Shown: piece after piece, positions 12,548-25,520 of the stretch
How positions within the stretch are numbered: position 1 is the stretch's first letter
How the letters are laid out: the number at the start of each line of letters is the position of its first letter
DNA from: Sciurus carolinensis
Taxonomy: Eukaryota > Chordata > Mammalia > Rodentia > Sciuridae
Assembly: GCF_902686445.1 (NCBI RefSeq)
Contig: NC_062220.1
Span: 110,718,643-110,782,642, forward strand
Reading direction: 5' to 3'
DNA: 64,000 bases
The notes under the pieces: model-generated
Told to the model about the DNA's origin: nothing
Databases searched by the model: none
Seen by the model: only the letters and a program-made list of their open reading frames with translations
Position numbers and translations under genes: made by a program

Positions 12548-12580
<33 letters not shown>
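12548..12580. repeat. (CA)n microsatellite inside L1
   Basis: About 16 CA units just before ATGGAATATT. In the other L1 copies here this spot is a short TATATATA-type run (3734, 39740, 47622), so the tract is an expansion of a pre-existing alternating sequence. Confidence 0.95.
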
Positions 12581-12582
<2 letters not shown>

Positions 12583-12734
12583 GGAATATTACTCAGCCAT
12601 AAAGACAACTAAAATTATGGCATTTGCAGGCAAATGGTTGAAGTTGGAGAATATCATGCTAAGTGAGATAAGCCAATCCCATAAAAACCAAAGGACAAAT
12701 GATCTCGCTGATAAGCGAATGACGATACATAATG

Positions 12735-12815
12735 GGGGATGGGGGGGAAGCAAGAATGGAGGAAGGGTGGACTATATAGAGGTAAAAGAGGGGTGGGAGG
12801 GGTGGGGGGAAGGAA
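12735..12815 (+). other. G-rich tract of L1 3'UTR
   Basis: Multiple G-runs including GGGTGGGAGGGGTGGGGGG near 12790. Equivalent to 3900-3980; a likely G-quadruplex former on the L1 sense strand. Confidence 0.65.
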
Positions 12816-12959
12816 AAATAACAGAATGAATCAAACATCAGTACCCTATGTAAATGTATGATTACACAAATGGTATGCCTCTACTTCATGTACAAACAGA
12901 GAAAACAAGTTGTACCCCATTTGTTTACAAAAAAAAAAAAATAAATAAAAAGTCCTGGT

Positions 12960-13545
12960 GGCTGTGTCTACCTGTGTCCAGTTTATTCCTACCAATATAG
13001 CCAGTCTCTAAGAGAGGATGCCTTGGAGGAGAGTTAATTTCATGTGTGCTGAACAGTGAGAAACAGAGGAAGGAATACAAAAAGACACACAGCACAAAAG
13101 AAGCACCTTTATTATGTACAGATCCCCAAGAGAAGAGGGCAGTGCTTCTTATAGCATGGATGAGAAAGGAGGAGCCCTCCAGGACAGGTGAGATTAACCA
13201 GCAGGAGGGCAGCCAGAGAGAGAGAGAGAGAAAGAAGTTGTGAAACTAAAACATTTCCTGGGGTCCAGGGTATATGCCAAACTGTTTTCTCACAGGGAGT
13301 TCTGATTGGTGGGTTTAGAGCACATAGGCATGAGTTTTGAAGGATCACCCTGTGTGCAGTGTACGATTCAGTGCGGCAACTCTGGTAGGTTCTATCTGGG
13401 TATCTAATAGTGAGGTTGTCAACTGGAGACTGTTGCATAAGGTAAGTATCTCTGTCTATCGCATTGAAGAACTGGGAGGAGGTGGAAAACGGGAATCTCT
13501 GTCAAGGGAGACTGAGCCCTGCTTCTGAAATGAGAACACCAAACA
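12960..13545 (-). repeat. probable LTR, minus orientation
   Basis: Read on the minus strand it would start TGTTTGGTG at 13545. It has an ACCAATCAG CCAAT box (plus 13303-13311), a TATA-like TATAAG (plus 13149-13155 region) and AATAAA (plus 13108-13113), the order of U3-R-U5. A (GA)n run lies at 13215-13230. The 3' boundary next to the L1 tail and the target duplication are not resolved, so the class is unknown. Confidence 0.5.
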
Positions 13546-14200
13546 TGTTTAGAATGGAAGCCAAGGTGGCATGAAATTATAACCGTTCACTACATTTGTC
13601 CTTCAAATAAATATGAAAGAAGATCTGATGTGTATTCAATCACACAGTGTAAAATTATCTTGCTCTTATAGGTGATAAAGACACATTTAGATGCAAATAT
13701 AGACATAACATGTTAAATTTATATTTATCTCAACTAGTGTATCAATTTATCTAAAATAACATGTTATTAAAAGACCCTTTACATTTTTTCTTTTGTTTCC
13801 TATAAATGTTTAATTTGAATTTCCTTTTATACAAACTCAAATATTTATACCAAGTATAATATTGATGTTTATGCCTTCAATTTTATTTTATCATTGAAGT
13901 AGCTTTATAATTATTATAAACATCATAATAGAATATTAATAGTGTAAATATTTGAAAATATTTATAACTTTACCATTATTTTACAAAGGATATTTATATT
14001 CTTGAACTTAATTTACTCTAAGTATGATAATAGATTTTTATTTGATGTTTTCTGTCAGAATAGCAAATGAATCTACTGATCTAGGTCTCTACTTTTAGTT
14101 GGTAATAACACTTCTCTCTTCCTCCTAGATATACTTGTATATAGAATATCCTATGACTTTTAAACTTTTTGAAGACATAAATATAATCGATTTTTGTACA
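13546..14200. other. unassigned AT-rich DNA
   Basis: Very AT-rich; no gene or repeat recognised. Confidence 0.4.
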
Positions 14201-14413
14201 TGATTTTGGGATTGGGGTTTGAAGCCAGGACACTTTACCACTGAGTTACATCTCAAGTCCTTTTTGTTTTTTGTTTTGTTTTAAATTTTGAGACAGTTCT
14301 CACTAAGTTGCTTAGGGCCTTGCTAATTTGCCAAAGATGGTGTCAAATTTGTTATCATCCCTTTTCAACCTCCTGAGTCTCTGCATTACAGGCAAATACC
14401 ACCACACCCAGAC
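14201..14413 (-). repeat. dimeric B1-ID (MEN-type) SINE
   Basis: Diverged minus-strand copy: ID half (GGGATTGGGGTTTGAAGCCA...CTGAGTTACATC), linker T-run, then the B1-like half ('gagacagttctcactaagttgc' to 'accaccacacccag'). Confidence 0.8.
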
Positions 14414-15502
14414 AAAGTAGTCTTTTAGCAAATACATTTTCAGCATTTATTGAAAATCCCATATTAATATTTTACTTAATCTAATTACTATGATTATTTA
14501 TACTACTGGATTGCTAGATAATGAAATCATGCATTCATTTTTAAAGTCGAAATTTGTTTAAACTTGATAATTTCCTGTATTAATGGTTCAAATGTTGTTT
14601 GAGATTATTATTTCATTTGACATTTTATATCAATATTTGTATTATTTTACTCCACATTTTAGCTTTTCTTCATATCTTTTGAGTTTTATAACTGCTTCTA
14701 TGTTAGGTTTGTAGAATGAACTGGCAAAATATTACTTAATATACAGAAACCAAAAATATTAAATACATACCTTAAAATCATTTTTGAATATATATTTTAT
14801 GACATCCTTTTTCTTCTGTGCTTTCTGACCAGCTTATTAAATTTTGTTTTGAACTTAATTTTCTTAATCCTGAAAAATAACTGTTTGTATCCTGTGTTTC
14901 TCATGTATTGACGTGAACTTGTGCAACTTTCTGTAGTGGTTAAAATGCTTGCACTCTTTTTCCTGAGTGGATAGTGGTATGTTCTAGTGAGAATTTAAAA
15001 CAGTTAAAATGGCAGTCCTGGATGCTTAGCTGGACTGCCGCTGTCTAGACTTCAGGATCCCCACTCCAGTCTTGACAACCCAAATTATCCCCTGAGTATA
15101 AATCTCTACCAGGTGAGAGCCACAGTTCTGAGGTTGGAAATTATATGTGAGTTCTTATTAACTCATACATTTCTTTCTGTCTTTTTAAAATCTGTTTTTT
15201 AATACCTTCATTCCTAAGTTTATTACATCAAGAATAGTCTGCTGTATTAGATTTTTTAAGAATTATTTTTAATTCCTTGTGAATAATATTATAAATAGTA
15301 CATATAACTACACCTATGCATTCTCAGAATACAGCATAATTAGATATGTATGTGTTTATGTGAACATCATGATAAACACTATTCTGATATTTCTTATTCC
15401 AGCTCTCATATTTTCTTCTTGATTTTGTCTTCCATTTTTTAAAATATCTCTTGCCATATATTCACCTTCCATTATTATTATCAATATTACTAGCAGTAGT
15501 AG
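14414..15502. other. unassigned AT-rich DNA
   Basis: Nothing supportable; no open frame of note. Confidence 0.4.
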
Positions 15503-15691
15503 TACCAGGGATTAAATCCAGAGGTACTTAACCACATCCCCACTCCTTTTCATTTTTTTAATTTTGAGACAGGGTCTCACTAATTTGCTTTGGGAATCAA
15601 TAAGTTGCTGAATCAGGCTTTGAATTTGTGATCCTGCTACATCAGTCTTCTGAGCCTCTGGTATTACAGATGTCTGCCACTGTGCCCAGTC
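15503..15691 (-). repeat. dimeric B1-ID (MEN-type) SINE
   Basis: Begins TACCAGGGATTAAATCCAG (ID half) and continues through 'gagacagggtctcactaa' to 'gccactgtgcccag' (B1-like half). Diverged. Confidence 0.82.
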
Positions 15692-18600
15692 TCGCCTTGA
15701 ATTATTGTTGTTTACATTTTAGTCAGAATTTTTATTTGGAATGATTTCTTAGTCTCATAAAGTCATACTTTCTTTTCCACTAAGAATATTTTTATTTGAG
15801 TTGTAAATGTTTCTGATACTTATATTGTCATTATATAATTAATATTTTCTTTTTCTTATGTTTCAAATTAGAAATTTACTAAAAACAAGTAAGTTTTTAT
15901 AAGACTATAGGACATTATAAGGATAGGTTCAAATTCAGAAATCAAAATAAAGAAATTAAGATATTTAATTAAATGAAGTTAAAGGTGAATGCATATAAAA
16001 CCAATTAAGATACATATTAACAGAACATTATTATAAAACATATACTTTGCAGTATCAATGGTTGATATTCTTTGTTCAACATTAAGAGTGAATAACTGGT
16101 CTTAATAGGAAAAACTTATAGGAAGATTATATACATATGCACATATACTTGCAAAGTGCATTGTGGTCAATGTGGTCACATATTTATGTCAAGATATTCA
16201 ACTATGCTAGTAAACATAATATCTTTTACTCTAGAAAAGAGTAAAATCAAAAGTCAGAATAGCAGCTATTGGGTATAGAAAAAGACTAAGATATGTATAA
16301 AAAGTAATGTTGTTTGGAATGTAAATTGCTGAAACCTTTATAAAGATGTTTTTGCAATTCGTATTCAAATGTGTATTGAAATACACAATTACCACTTTAT
16401 AAAATGTATATTCAGATAACTTGAGCTAAACTCACTAGATTTACAAAAATGGGCAATATTTATATGCAGCACCTTACTGTGTATTCTGTAACCAACAGTT
16501 TAAATAGAGAATTAATTAAGGTTGCTACTACTTTTTAAATATCATCATTTTTAAAAGATCTATTAAATAAGGCAAATAACATTTTAACTTTATTTTTAAA
16601 TTTGCAGAATTGTCTTTTTTGGCAGATGGTTTATCCTAGCAAATTTCATGTTCACACTATGCTCTGCTTTTACGAGTTCCAGCTGTTAACTGATAATATT
16701 TTACTGCTGAATCTATCATGTGTGATATAATTGCTCATTATGTGCCTTAAAACACCAGCAATATAGTTATTTTCAACTTGGAACAAATTAAAATCTTATC
16801 AGCATTTTAAAAATCTACAGTTGTCTTCTTCTGGTTAATTATATTAAACTTATATATTTTCCGTGTCTATTTTTAGTGAGTCATCTTGTCAAGAGTAAAG
16901 AACCCAGGCTGGTTAACCTTCCATTTTTCTTCTTTGTATACCTTTCACATATGCCCACGGTTTCATTTCTGAGGATATGTTCTTTCATATCTGTTTTATA
17001 AGATGAGAAGCCTTGTAAGTTCTTCTACTGAGATATGATAGCAATGGTGGAAAATATTCTGACTTTATGAACATAGTGATACAAATGATTATCTGTCCAA
17101 CTTCCTACAAGTGCTAAATGTTTGCTATACTCAGTGGACTTCTCAGTTGACTGGTGTTTCCTTGTGAAATCATAAATGAGAGAATGAGAGCTCAGGCTAT
17201 TTTGTGTACTTTGTGTACTCCTAAAGTAGAAAGTTGTTTCTGTGGGGCAAGATAGTTGAAGGGTTTGATTTTATGTCTAGACTAGTTTCTGCTGTGTTTC
17301 TCATCCTGGGAGATCTCAGATAATCTGGATCAGTTTTCTGTTAAATTAAATAAGAATCAGTCTAAAACTGCCACTCTAGGTAGTAAACTGCAACCTGTGT
17401 TCATGTAACAAACATCAGTCCCAGCCAAATTAGTTATTAAATAAATGAATTTTATTTTCATGTCTTACCAGCTGCCACATTTCCATATGCATAACAACAC
17501 TGCTTCCCAAAAAGAAATAAGGGGAATACCCTTTTACAGTATTCTCCCAAATTAATGTTAATCACTGTATATGGCAAAAGACAAACTAACACTCAGAAGC
17601 CAAAGCTAGTGGAATCTATATATATTTTGTATTCAGTTTGCCCTGTAGAGTTCCTACTCTTGTCAGATGATAAATTGGAAGTTTTGATAAGCACTTACTA
17701 AGCTCTTGTTCAGCTAGAGACTCAATACACCTTATATTACATTCTGAACTGTCCATAGGGAAATACTTATTGAAGCACCTGCTGTTCCTATTATAAGAGA
17801 GTGAAGAGTGATGTATATCAGCTACCTATGGTGAACTGTACCCTGAAATAAGGATCGACTTAGACTATGTACTCATTCTATTAACTTTTTGAGTGTGGTG
17901 GTGATAGATACTCTTTTCCAAGGGAGGAAATAAAGGCTCAGTAGTGTTAGCAGCATGTATAAGCTAAGAACTAGTTATTAAGTGTGTTCACTCAACACTG
18001 ATTCTCTCCACCTTGAGTGCTACTCACACTACTAGGATTCCTTTGCTATGATAATTTCAAATAACTCTAAAGGCAAGTACTCTATTTTTGGATACTTTAG
18101 ATCATTTTATCTTATTGATCCAGGGTATATTAATATTTAGCAGGAAGACCAACATAAAATGATAACTTAAATGTTCTGTGCTAAAGTCATTCATTTTAAA
18201 ACACCAGATTCATAGATTACATTTTTATTCATTTATTTCTGTAGGAATTACCAAATCCCTATAATTATGCTCTTTGGGTTCATCTTTCTACTCACGATTA
18301 TGCCTAGAAATACCAGGTGATTTAAATCATTTTCCTCACTCTTGGTAGTATTTCTAGGTTACCCATCTATCTTTATTGTTTAAGATGTCTATCTAGGCTT
18401 TCTCCGATTTTCTAGTAAAAGTGTGTGACTTCTCATGTGGGTCCACTGATACATATGATAATATGACAAGATAATATATGATATGATGAAATGCAAGAAG
18501 AGAAAAGTAAATTAATGCCAGTGCCTTGCATTTTCTTATATTTGCTTAGGTGTCATAACAGAGCCCATAATGGATAAATGTGGAAGAGGTAGTTGCCCCT

Positions 18601-19249
18601 TCCTCTCTTACTGAAAATATTTACAAGATGACAACTTTATTAGACTAAATGAAATAAAGAGTAAATATTTAGTGTATTCTGGGAAGTAAAATTTGACTTT
18701 TAAAAATTAACACTGGTGATAATGGAAAATCAAGAAAAACAACAAGTTATGAAAAAATAAAGGAAATGAGTCAGACAAATTTTTTTATTTAAATCTCTTT
18801 TAAAGTTGATAACATGATAAAATGTTTTCAGATGTGCTTTAAATAAATACATATGAAATAAAGGATTATACATCCTTTTATTCATACATTGGTGGATGAC
18901 TAGATTTGGATTTTTGAACTTATAAATTTTAAGCTGACAACTTTACTCCTATGATAATTCTATCAAACAAAAAGCTGTGTTATACCCATATGGCTTAAGA
19001 ATTGAAATGGGTATTATATATCCTATGTGCTACATATAGTAATAAATGTATACATAAATTCATGTATATAATTGATACTATAAATAAAATTAACAAATAC
19101 ATAAATTAATAAACATGAAATAACAATTATGTATTCATAATTTTGATTGCCAACACCCATATAAGGGCTAACATCATAAAATTCACAGAAATAAAGTAAC
19201 ACCCAGATGGGTATACCACAATACATTTAAGAAATATTCCACTCCTATG
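15692..19249. other. unassigned AT-rich DNA
   Basis: About 3.6 kb without a credible gene. A weak MIR-like block near 17930-18010 ('aggaaataaaggctcagtag') is too degraded to call. Short T- and A-rich runs only. Confidence 0.4.
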
Positions 19250-20010
19250 TTGGTATAGGAAATTTCTGAATTTAATAATGTTGCCATTTGTGCTGGGGGA
19301 TGTGGGATAATACTATCAAAAAACTAAAATTATTTTAAGAGTTCTTGTGTGGATCTGTTTTTAACTCCCTTGGGTAAACAGCCCAACCATGTTTGCCAGA
19401 TAGTTTGGGAGGATTGTGTTTGATTTCATACAAAAGTTGCCAAAGTCTTCTAAAGTGGCTGTATCATTTTGCATGTCCATGAGCTACTGTTTCCTGGTTT
19501 CCTGTGGCCTGTTTTAGTGTCAGTTTTTTTTTTTTTTTAATTTAGCATGTTTAATAGGTGTGTAGTGCCATATCCTTCCTTTTTTTTTTCATTCACAATT
19601 TCCTAATGGCATAGGATGTTGAGTAACTTTTAGATACTTATCTGCCAATCACGTATCCTTTTTATTGAGGTGTTTTGTCAATTTTTTTTTTCCATTTATT
19701 AGTTGAGGTTTTGGCTTTAAGGAGTTCTTGTTTATTTCAGAGAGTATCCCTTTACTGAATACATATTTTGCGAACATATTCTCCCAGCTTTGACCTGTCT
19801 TTTCTCATATTCATCTCATATTTTGAAGGATGTATTATTGGGTATTGGGTTAGTGGTTTCTCATATTCCACATACTTCAATACTTAAACATATCATCCCA
19901 TTATTACCTGGTTTGTATAGCTTTGATTGTAATCCTATGTTTTTCTGTGAAGACCATCCTTGTTCTGGTTTTAATGTCATGTTTCGCTAGGGGGTTATCA
20001 GACTTGGATT
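19250..20010 (-). repeat. ancient L1 fragment, antisense
   Basis: The plus strand shows typical antisense L1 3' landmarks: 'aaagtggctgtatcattttgc' near 19451 and 'ttattgaggtgttttgtcaa' near 19663. 'gaatacatattttgcgaacatattctccca' follows near 19758. Highly degenerate, no reading frame. Confidence 0.65.
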
Positions 20011-20647
20011 CTCTCCAGTTTCTTGGGCCTCTGTATTTATGTGTTTTGTTAAAATTTGAATGTTAGTTATTCAACAATATTTTTTTCCTCATTTTTTTTT
20101 TGTGATGCCAATTACACATATGTTCAACTTCTGGATATCATCTGATGGGTCTGAGTTACTTTATTTTCCTCTTTGTTCTTCAGTTTGTATAATTTTTACT
20201 ACTTTGTCTTCATATTCTCTGATTTCCTCATACTGTGTAATCCATTGCTAATGCCATGTAGTTAAATTTTAATTTAAATTATTCATCATTCATCTATATA
20301 TGTTCCATTTCTCATTTACAACTTCTAGCTTCACCTTCATGTTCATTTTTAAAATTCTTCAACTTATGTATAGTTACACTTTAAATATCTTGTAAATTCT
20401 TCTCTATCAGTTAAGTTAATCAAGTTTTCTCAAGTTTATGGACTGTGTCTCTTACTTTTTGTCACATTAGATTATTTTGTTTTGGGTACTAGATATTGTG
20501 ATGTTATATTATTGAATCTGGTTTTACTGGCTACTTTGGAACAGTGTTTTTCCCTATTGTGACAGTCAGTAATCTGAGGGTCAGGTTTTCTTGTTTTGTG
20601 GTTTTTTTATTATTATTTTAAAAGTTACTCTTTAAGTTGCCTTAGTT
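20011..20647 (-). repeat. possible ancient L1/HAL1-like sequence
   Basis: T-rich sequence with repeated 'cttcaacttctgg / tttctcattt' style blocks that resemble antisense ancient LINE sequence. Weak. Confidence 0.3.
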
Positions 20648-20891
20648 AGCCTAAAGTAATGTTTAGTGAGGGTGGGGGTACCAGGGATTAAACTCAGGGG
20701 CACTTAACCACTGAGACACAGTCCCCAGACCTATTTTGTATTTTACTGAGAGACAGGGTCTCATTGAGGGGCTTATTGCCTTGTTCTTGCTGAGACTGGC
20801 TTTGAACTTGAGATCCTCCTGCCTCAGCCTCCCAAACCACTGGGATTACAACCATGCACCACTAAGCCTGGCAGCCTAGAGTGATATTTAG
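20648..20891 (-). repeat. dimeric B1-ID SINE with target duplication
   Basis: SINE body 20679-20872: ID half (TACCAGGGATTAAACTCAGG...CCCCAGAC), then B1-like half with 'gatcctcctgcctcagcctcccaaac' and 'gcaccactaagcctgg'. Flanking imperfect 19-bp direct repeats, 20648-20666 and 20873-20891 (AGCCTAAAGTAATGTTTAG versus AGCCTAGAGTGATATTTAG), are its target duplication. Confidence 0.87.
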
Positions 20892-21889
20892 CTCAGAGTT
20901 AGCTGAGCACTATTACTGGCTGTGAGCCTTCCATGGTCTCCATGGAGTGTCCTGGGTGTTTGGTAAGGACTCTGCTCTCTGAATAGACAAATTTTACATT
21001 TTGCCCTGCTCTGTGATGTCTGAGAAGTGTTTAACCTATAACTCCTTGACAGGCACTCTTTGCTGAGCTTCATGAAATTTCATCCTATATATATTTTCCT
21101 GGCCCCTTTTCCTTTCCTTTTCTTTTTCCCTTTTATCAATAAAACATCCTCTTCTACTACAAGTTCCAACCCTCAACTTTCTTTGAAGTTCGAGCTCAGT
21201 TTCCTTAACTCAGTGACAGGACCCTACTTTCCACAGGATTCCTCACCATAAACATTGATTTTGGCGTTGTTCCCATATTGCAACCTGAAAAGGAAGTGGA
21301 ACTCATCTTGGTTCTGTTTATTTTCTCAGGGATCCAAGTAGGGTTGCTTTATGTTTTATGCCCTGATCAAAGTTGTTTCATGTGATTTGTACCCGTTTTT
21401 TTTTGTTTGTTATATTCTATAAGGGAGTACCTCCTGTCAACAGTTCCTATATCATGATCTATAACAAGGTTTCCATTCCTTGGTTCCAAATTCTGTGAGT
21501 AGCTCATGTGATCTTCTTTTCTACTGTGTAATCAGCCAAAGATCATAAGACAACACTAGCTACAGCAACACAGCTCCACCAAGTTGCATGACAAATGAGA
21601 GACTATGTGTAACTTTACATCAATACAGCTACTGCTAAAGCTATATTTTGATTAATGCATTCCATAACTTTACATCATTAACTTTCAACATGTATTAAAT
21701 ATAAACATAAATTATAAAATCCTTAAAGGAACCCATTTTTAAAACTCTGATCTGTTATCCTTTAATGATTTCATTACAGTACTCATTATTTACTCTTCAG
21801 GGTCTAATATAAAGTGGTACTTGAATCTCTTTGTAGAAAACAAAAGTACCTGACAATACTTCTCGGTTAATTTATCTCAGTGTCAGAAT
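20892..21889. other. unassigned DNA
   Basis: No gene or repeat recognised with confidence. Confidence 0.35.
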
Positions 21890-22950
21890 ATTTACTCTTG
21901 ACATTGTGTGTTATGTGCATTTTAAATCTCATGAGATAGCATTTTGTGGTACAGTCTATATCTATCTAAATTTCTCTTTATGTTTATTTTTAAAATTTCT
22001 CTTTATAACTTCAAGCTTTTCATTAGAATCATTGCTCTTCCATTTGAAAAATACACTTCGGTATTTTCATTAATGTGGGTCCGCTGGTGACAAATTCTTT
22101 ACTTTATTTTGACTCTTTATGGCTATTTTCCCCAGGTATAGAGCTCCAGGTAGGCATTTATTTCAAAATTATAAATATATCAGTATATCATTTTTTATCT
22201 TTCATTGTTTCCTTTGAGAAGTTGTTGAAGCTAATGTATTTTTCCTATAGTTAACCCAGTAGTTTTTTTTTTTTTTCCTAAGTGCTCTTTACATTTTTAT
22301 TCTGCATTTTAGAAATTTTCAGAAATTTCCACTATGCTGTTTGTAGAGGTGTTTCTCTGTTTATTTTCCTTGGATTTTCCGAACTTACTAAACCAGTGAC
22401 ATGCTACCATTGGCCAGTCTCAGTAAAATCCCTGATTTTCTCACTTAAAGTGGTGCTTGGTATAACTTCACTTCCTCTCTTTCTAAAACTCCAATGTGTT
22501 AGACTCTTAACTGTATCTTTTATATTTATTATATTTAATAAAATGACATTTTATATCATTCTGAGCATTACTTTATAATCTTCCTTCTGAATCAAGTAAC
22601 ATTTCACTTCATTTTCTAGTATGATCTCAAATACATTCCTTGTTGCCTAAATTTTCATCACTGTATTTTTCAGTTCTAGAAATTTAATTTCTCTGCTGGG
22701 GATGAACAAAGGGCCTCACATACTAGATGATTTTTCTTCAACTGAATTACATCCTTAGCCCAAATTTTAAAAATTTTAGATACATAATACTCAAGTACTT
22801 GCCTTAATTCTGCATCTTTTATCTTCTTGACTAAAATGAAATTTACTATTTTAAAATTGGTTTGGATCCTTTGTGTACTTATTACCATGACTATTATTTT
22901 TATTTTTTTCTTGTCACATTATCTATTCTTTCACCTGCATATTTTCTGAT
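21890..22950 (-). repeat. ancient HAL1/L1 ORF1-like fragment, antisense
   Basis: Plus-strand blocks near 22190-22400 ('tttcattgtttcctttgagaagttg', 'ccactatgctgtttgtagaggtg', 'ttccttggattttccgaact') follow the order of antisense HAL1/L1 ORF1 sequence. It is interrupted by an ID element at 22690-22760. No open frame. Confidence 0.5.
22690..22760 (-). repeat. ID-type SINE
   Basis: CTGCTGGGGATGAACAAAGG then GGCCTCACATACTAGATGA and ACTGAATTACATCC: an ID element in reverse orientation. Confidence 0.72.
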
Positions 22951-23599
22951 GGCATAGCAGATATTTATGATGAATAATTTCAGATGGATTTAGACTAAAT
23001 TGATGTGACCTTCTTCCTGATCAGCTTTAGGTTTTGTTTCTACTAGAGGCAGAGCCTGGCAAACATATTTCCTCTCCATCTAATCAAGGTTGGAGATAGT
23101 TCTAATTTTTTTAGCCCCTGCCAAAGCTGGCCTATTTACTGCTAACCTTTATTAGCAGAGTAGCTAATTCCCTATAATGTAAAGCTTTAAGGAATTATTA
23201 GTACCTCCTTCCCCTTGGCAGGATACTTAATATAATTCTCCCTGAATACCCCTTTCCCTACTTATAATCTTGTTTAAAGTTCTTCTCAGATTATCTGATT
23301 TCACAGCAAATGTGGGAAAATGAACATGGAAAAATTTTAACCCTTAATTTTGACCTCTCCTGTTTGTGATTCCTTTTTCTTCTGATCTGAGATATAATTC
23401 TCCTCTGCCATTTCAGCTTTCTAATACATTCAAACATACTTTTTCTTTTTCTTCAAATACCTACATTTTGTTTTGAAGCTGAACAGGATGATTCTTCCAA
23501 ATGTAGCATTTCAGGCAAAAGAATCTACCCATATTCTTAAAAATATTGAAAATTTCAGTTGCACTTCATTTAAAAATACCCCAAAAATACCCAGTGGAG
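22951..23599. other. unassigned DNA
   Basis: No supportable feature. Confidence 0.4.
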
Positions 23600-23822
23600 A
23601 ACATTAAAAGTAATTGGAAATAAAGGGAATGGAAATGAAAACCACTATGACACATTGCTCTTTATCCACTAAATTGGCTAAATTTTCAAAGACTATTTTA
23701 CTAAGCATTGGCAAGAATGTGGATCAACTGGATCTTTCATACATAGTTGGTAGACAGAAAAACCATCAAAACTACTTGGGAAAATTTTTGGTATTATATA
23801 TCTGAACTGAATGAATATGTAT
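23600..23822 (+). repeat. ancient L1 fragment
   Basis: Degenerate plus-strand L1 ORF2 end: 'aatggaaatgaaaaccactatgacacattgc' near 23627 and 'agcattggcaagaatgtgga' near 23703. Confidence 0.6.
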
Positions 23823-23835
23823 GATATAGACACCA

Positions 23836-23838
23836 CCA

Positions 23839-23876
<38 letters not shown>
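23836..23876. repeat. (CA)n microsatellite
   Basis: Uninterrupted CA run after ACCACCACC. Confidence 0.95.
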
Positions 23877-23924
23877 CTATACAAGTTTGTCTTTATTTGG
23901 AAATGGATCACATATCTATTATTC

Positions 23925-24335
23925 TGGTTATCTATCACTGCATAAATAACCCATGGAAAACACAATGTCTTAAAACAACTACCACTTTATTTTGTCTCCA
24001 AATTTTATGGATCAGTATTTGCTCAGGTGGGCAGTTCTTCTTTTACGTGCTTGTGAACTGAGGTTATTACACAAAACCCTCGTGGTGTAAGGCCCATTTT
24101 AAAGAGTTCAAAATATGTTTATTCACATGGCACATCAGTTGGATTGGCTGCAGGCTGGTCTCAGCCAGGACAGATGATCTGAGTGTCTACTGATGACATC
24201 TACATAAAGGCGTTCATACACTGTTTATCAGATGTTACAGGGCAACCCAAGGCATTCAGATAGAGTGTTCCAGGAAGTGAATGCTGCCTGTTAGGGTCTG
24301 GGACCCAACTTCACTTCTCTTTATTCTACTGGTCA
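23925..24335 (+). repeat. old interspersed repeat, MaLR-like or DNA-transposon remnant
   Basis: Contains 'ctatcactgcataaataaccc', 'gtcttaaaacaactaccactttatt' and 'ggcagttcttcttttacgtg', the order of a common old mammalian repeat. I cannot name the family reliably. Confidence 0.4.
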
Positions 24336-24389
24336 AAAACCCACAGAGAACATTCAAAGAAAGAAAACTGACCTTAACTCTTCATAAGA

Positions 24390-25140
24390 GGAATATCAAA
24401 ATCTATACATTTTCTGCTCTGCAAAACATACTGTTTAAAAATGAATAGCCACAAGCTTGAAGAAAAAAATTGACAAACACATATATGATAAGGGACTGAT
24501 ATCCAAAATATACACAGAACTTTTAGAACTCTGCAATAAAATAAATATCTCATTTGAAAACTAGGCAAAACATCTGACCAGTTTCTACTTTATTAAAGAA
24601 GATATGCAGAAGACAAATATACATATAAAAATGTTCAACATTCTATATCATTAGGGGATTTAAAATTATATCAACAATAAGATATCACTACACTCCTATT
24701 AAAATTACTGGTGAGGACGTTGGAAAACAGAACTCAATCATTGCTGGTCACATTGCAAATCGATAAAGCCACTTTGGAAGACAGTTTGGTAGTTTCTAAC
24801 ATAGATGAAAATATTCTTATCATGTCATACAACACTATACAGCAATTATGCTCCTAGATATTTACAAAGTTAATTAAAAATTTATGCATAAAGAAAAAAC
24901 CTGCACATGGATATTCACGGTGTCTGTATTCATAATATACAATTTGGGATAAACCAAGATGTAGGTGAATGAATAAACAAAATATGGCCCATTAATACAA
25001 TACCATCATATTGAGCAATAAAAATAAACAGTTAAACTGTAAGAAGACACAGAAGAAGCTTAAATGCACATTGCTAAGTTAAATAACCCAACCTGAAAAT
25101 GCTACATGCTACACTATTTCAAAACATTATTAAAGAAGAA
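24390..25140 (+). repeat. ancient L1 fragment (ORF2 end and 3'UTR)
   Basis: Plus-strand degenerate L1: 'gatatccaaaatatacacagaact' near 24498, 'actggtgaggacgttgg' near 24706, 'aaagccactttggaagacagtttgg' near 24765 and 'gaatgaataaacaaaatatgg' near 24967. Confidence 0.72.
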
Positions 25141-25404
25141 AACTATGGACACAGTGGTCATCACGGGTTAAGGTACAGAAATGAACAGATGAAGTACAAG
25201 GAATTTTTTAGGACAGTAAAACTATTCTGTATGAAACAGTAGTAATGGGTACATGATATTGTATATTTCTTCATCAAAACATATAGAATGTTCGAAATAC
25301 AAAATATAATGTAAACTATGGGCTTTTGTTGATTGTAAACAATCAATACTGTCTCAACAATTGTAAAATTACCACAATAATGAGATATGTTAATAATAGG
25401 AGAG

Positions 25405-25520
25405 ACAGGTGCGGTGGCATACACTAGTAATCCCAGTAGCTCCGGAGGCTGAGGCAGGAGGATCAACAAGTTCAAAGCCAGCCTCAGCAAAAGTGAGGTT
25501 GCAACTCAGCCTCTGAGAAG
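25405..25520 (+). repeat. B1-like half of a dimeric SINE
   Basis: CAGGTGCGGTGGCATACACTAGTAATCCCAG-like box A region, then 'ggaggctgaggcaggaggatc' and 'ttcaaagccagcctcagca'. The ID half is missing or unrecognisable. Confidence 0.82.

Larger units (their letters stand above)
9985..12829 (+). pseudogene. L1 ORF2 (RT and C-terminal region), broken
   Basis: Non-LTR reverse transcriptase. The N-terminal RT part (10215-10697) contains [13 protein letters not shown] and [12 protein letters not shown] frame change near 10670 leads to the palm (10663-11526), with [15 protein letters not shown] and the catalytic [12 protein letters not shown] motif (FADD, about 10968-11010). Further frame changes lead to C-terminal blocks at 11638-12273, 12325-12546 and 12524-12829, the last holding [16 protein letters not shown] and MEYYSAIK. 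The endonuclease is absent because of the 5' truncation. At least four frame changes mean no functional protein. A (CA)n run interrupts the end of the frame. Confidence 0.9.
9985..12942 (+). mobile_element. 5'-truncated L1 retrotransposon
   Basis: Nearly 3 kb of L1 beginning within ORF2 between the endonuclease and reverse transcriptase domains and ending in a G-rich 3'UTR and A-tail (about 12928-12950). It is similar enough to the full-length minus-strand copy at 39332-45630 to belong to the same lineage. 5' truncation is the usual outcome of target-primed reverse transcription. I could not identify the target duplication. Confidence 0.92.

Noticed and set aside
13112..13438. 108-codon minus-strand frame in the LTR-like block
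   Set aside because: The GA repeat gives a leucine/serine run and there is no conserved motif; explained by the probable LTR.
17930..18010. MIR-like segment
   Set aside because: Only a short weak resemblance; too diverged to annotate.
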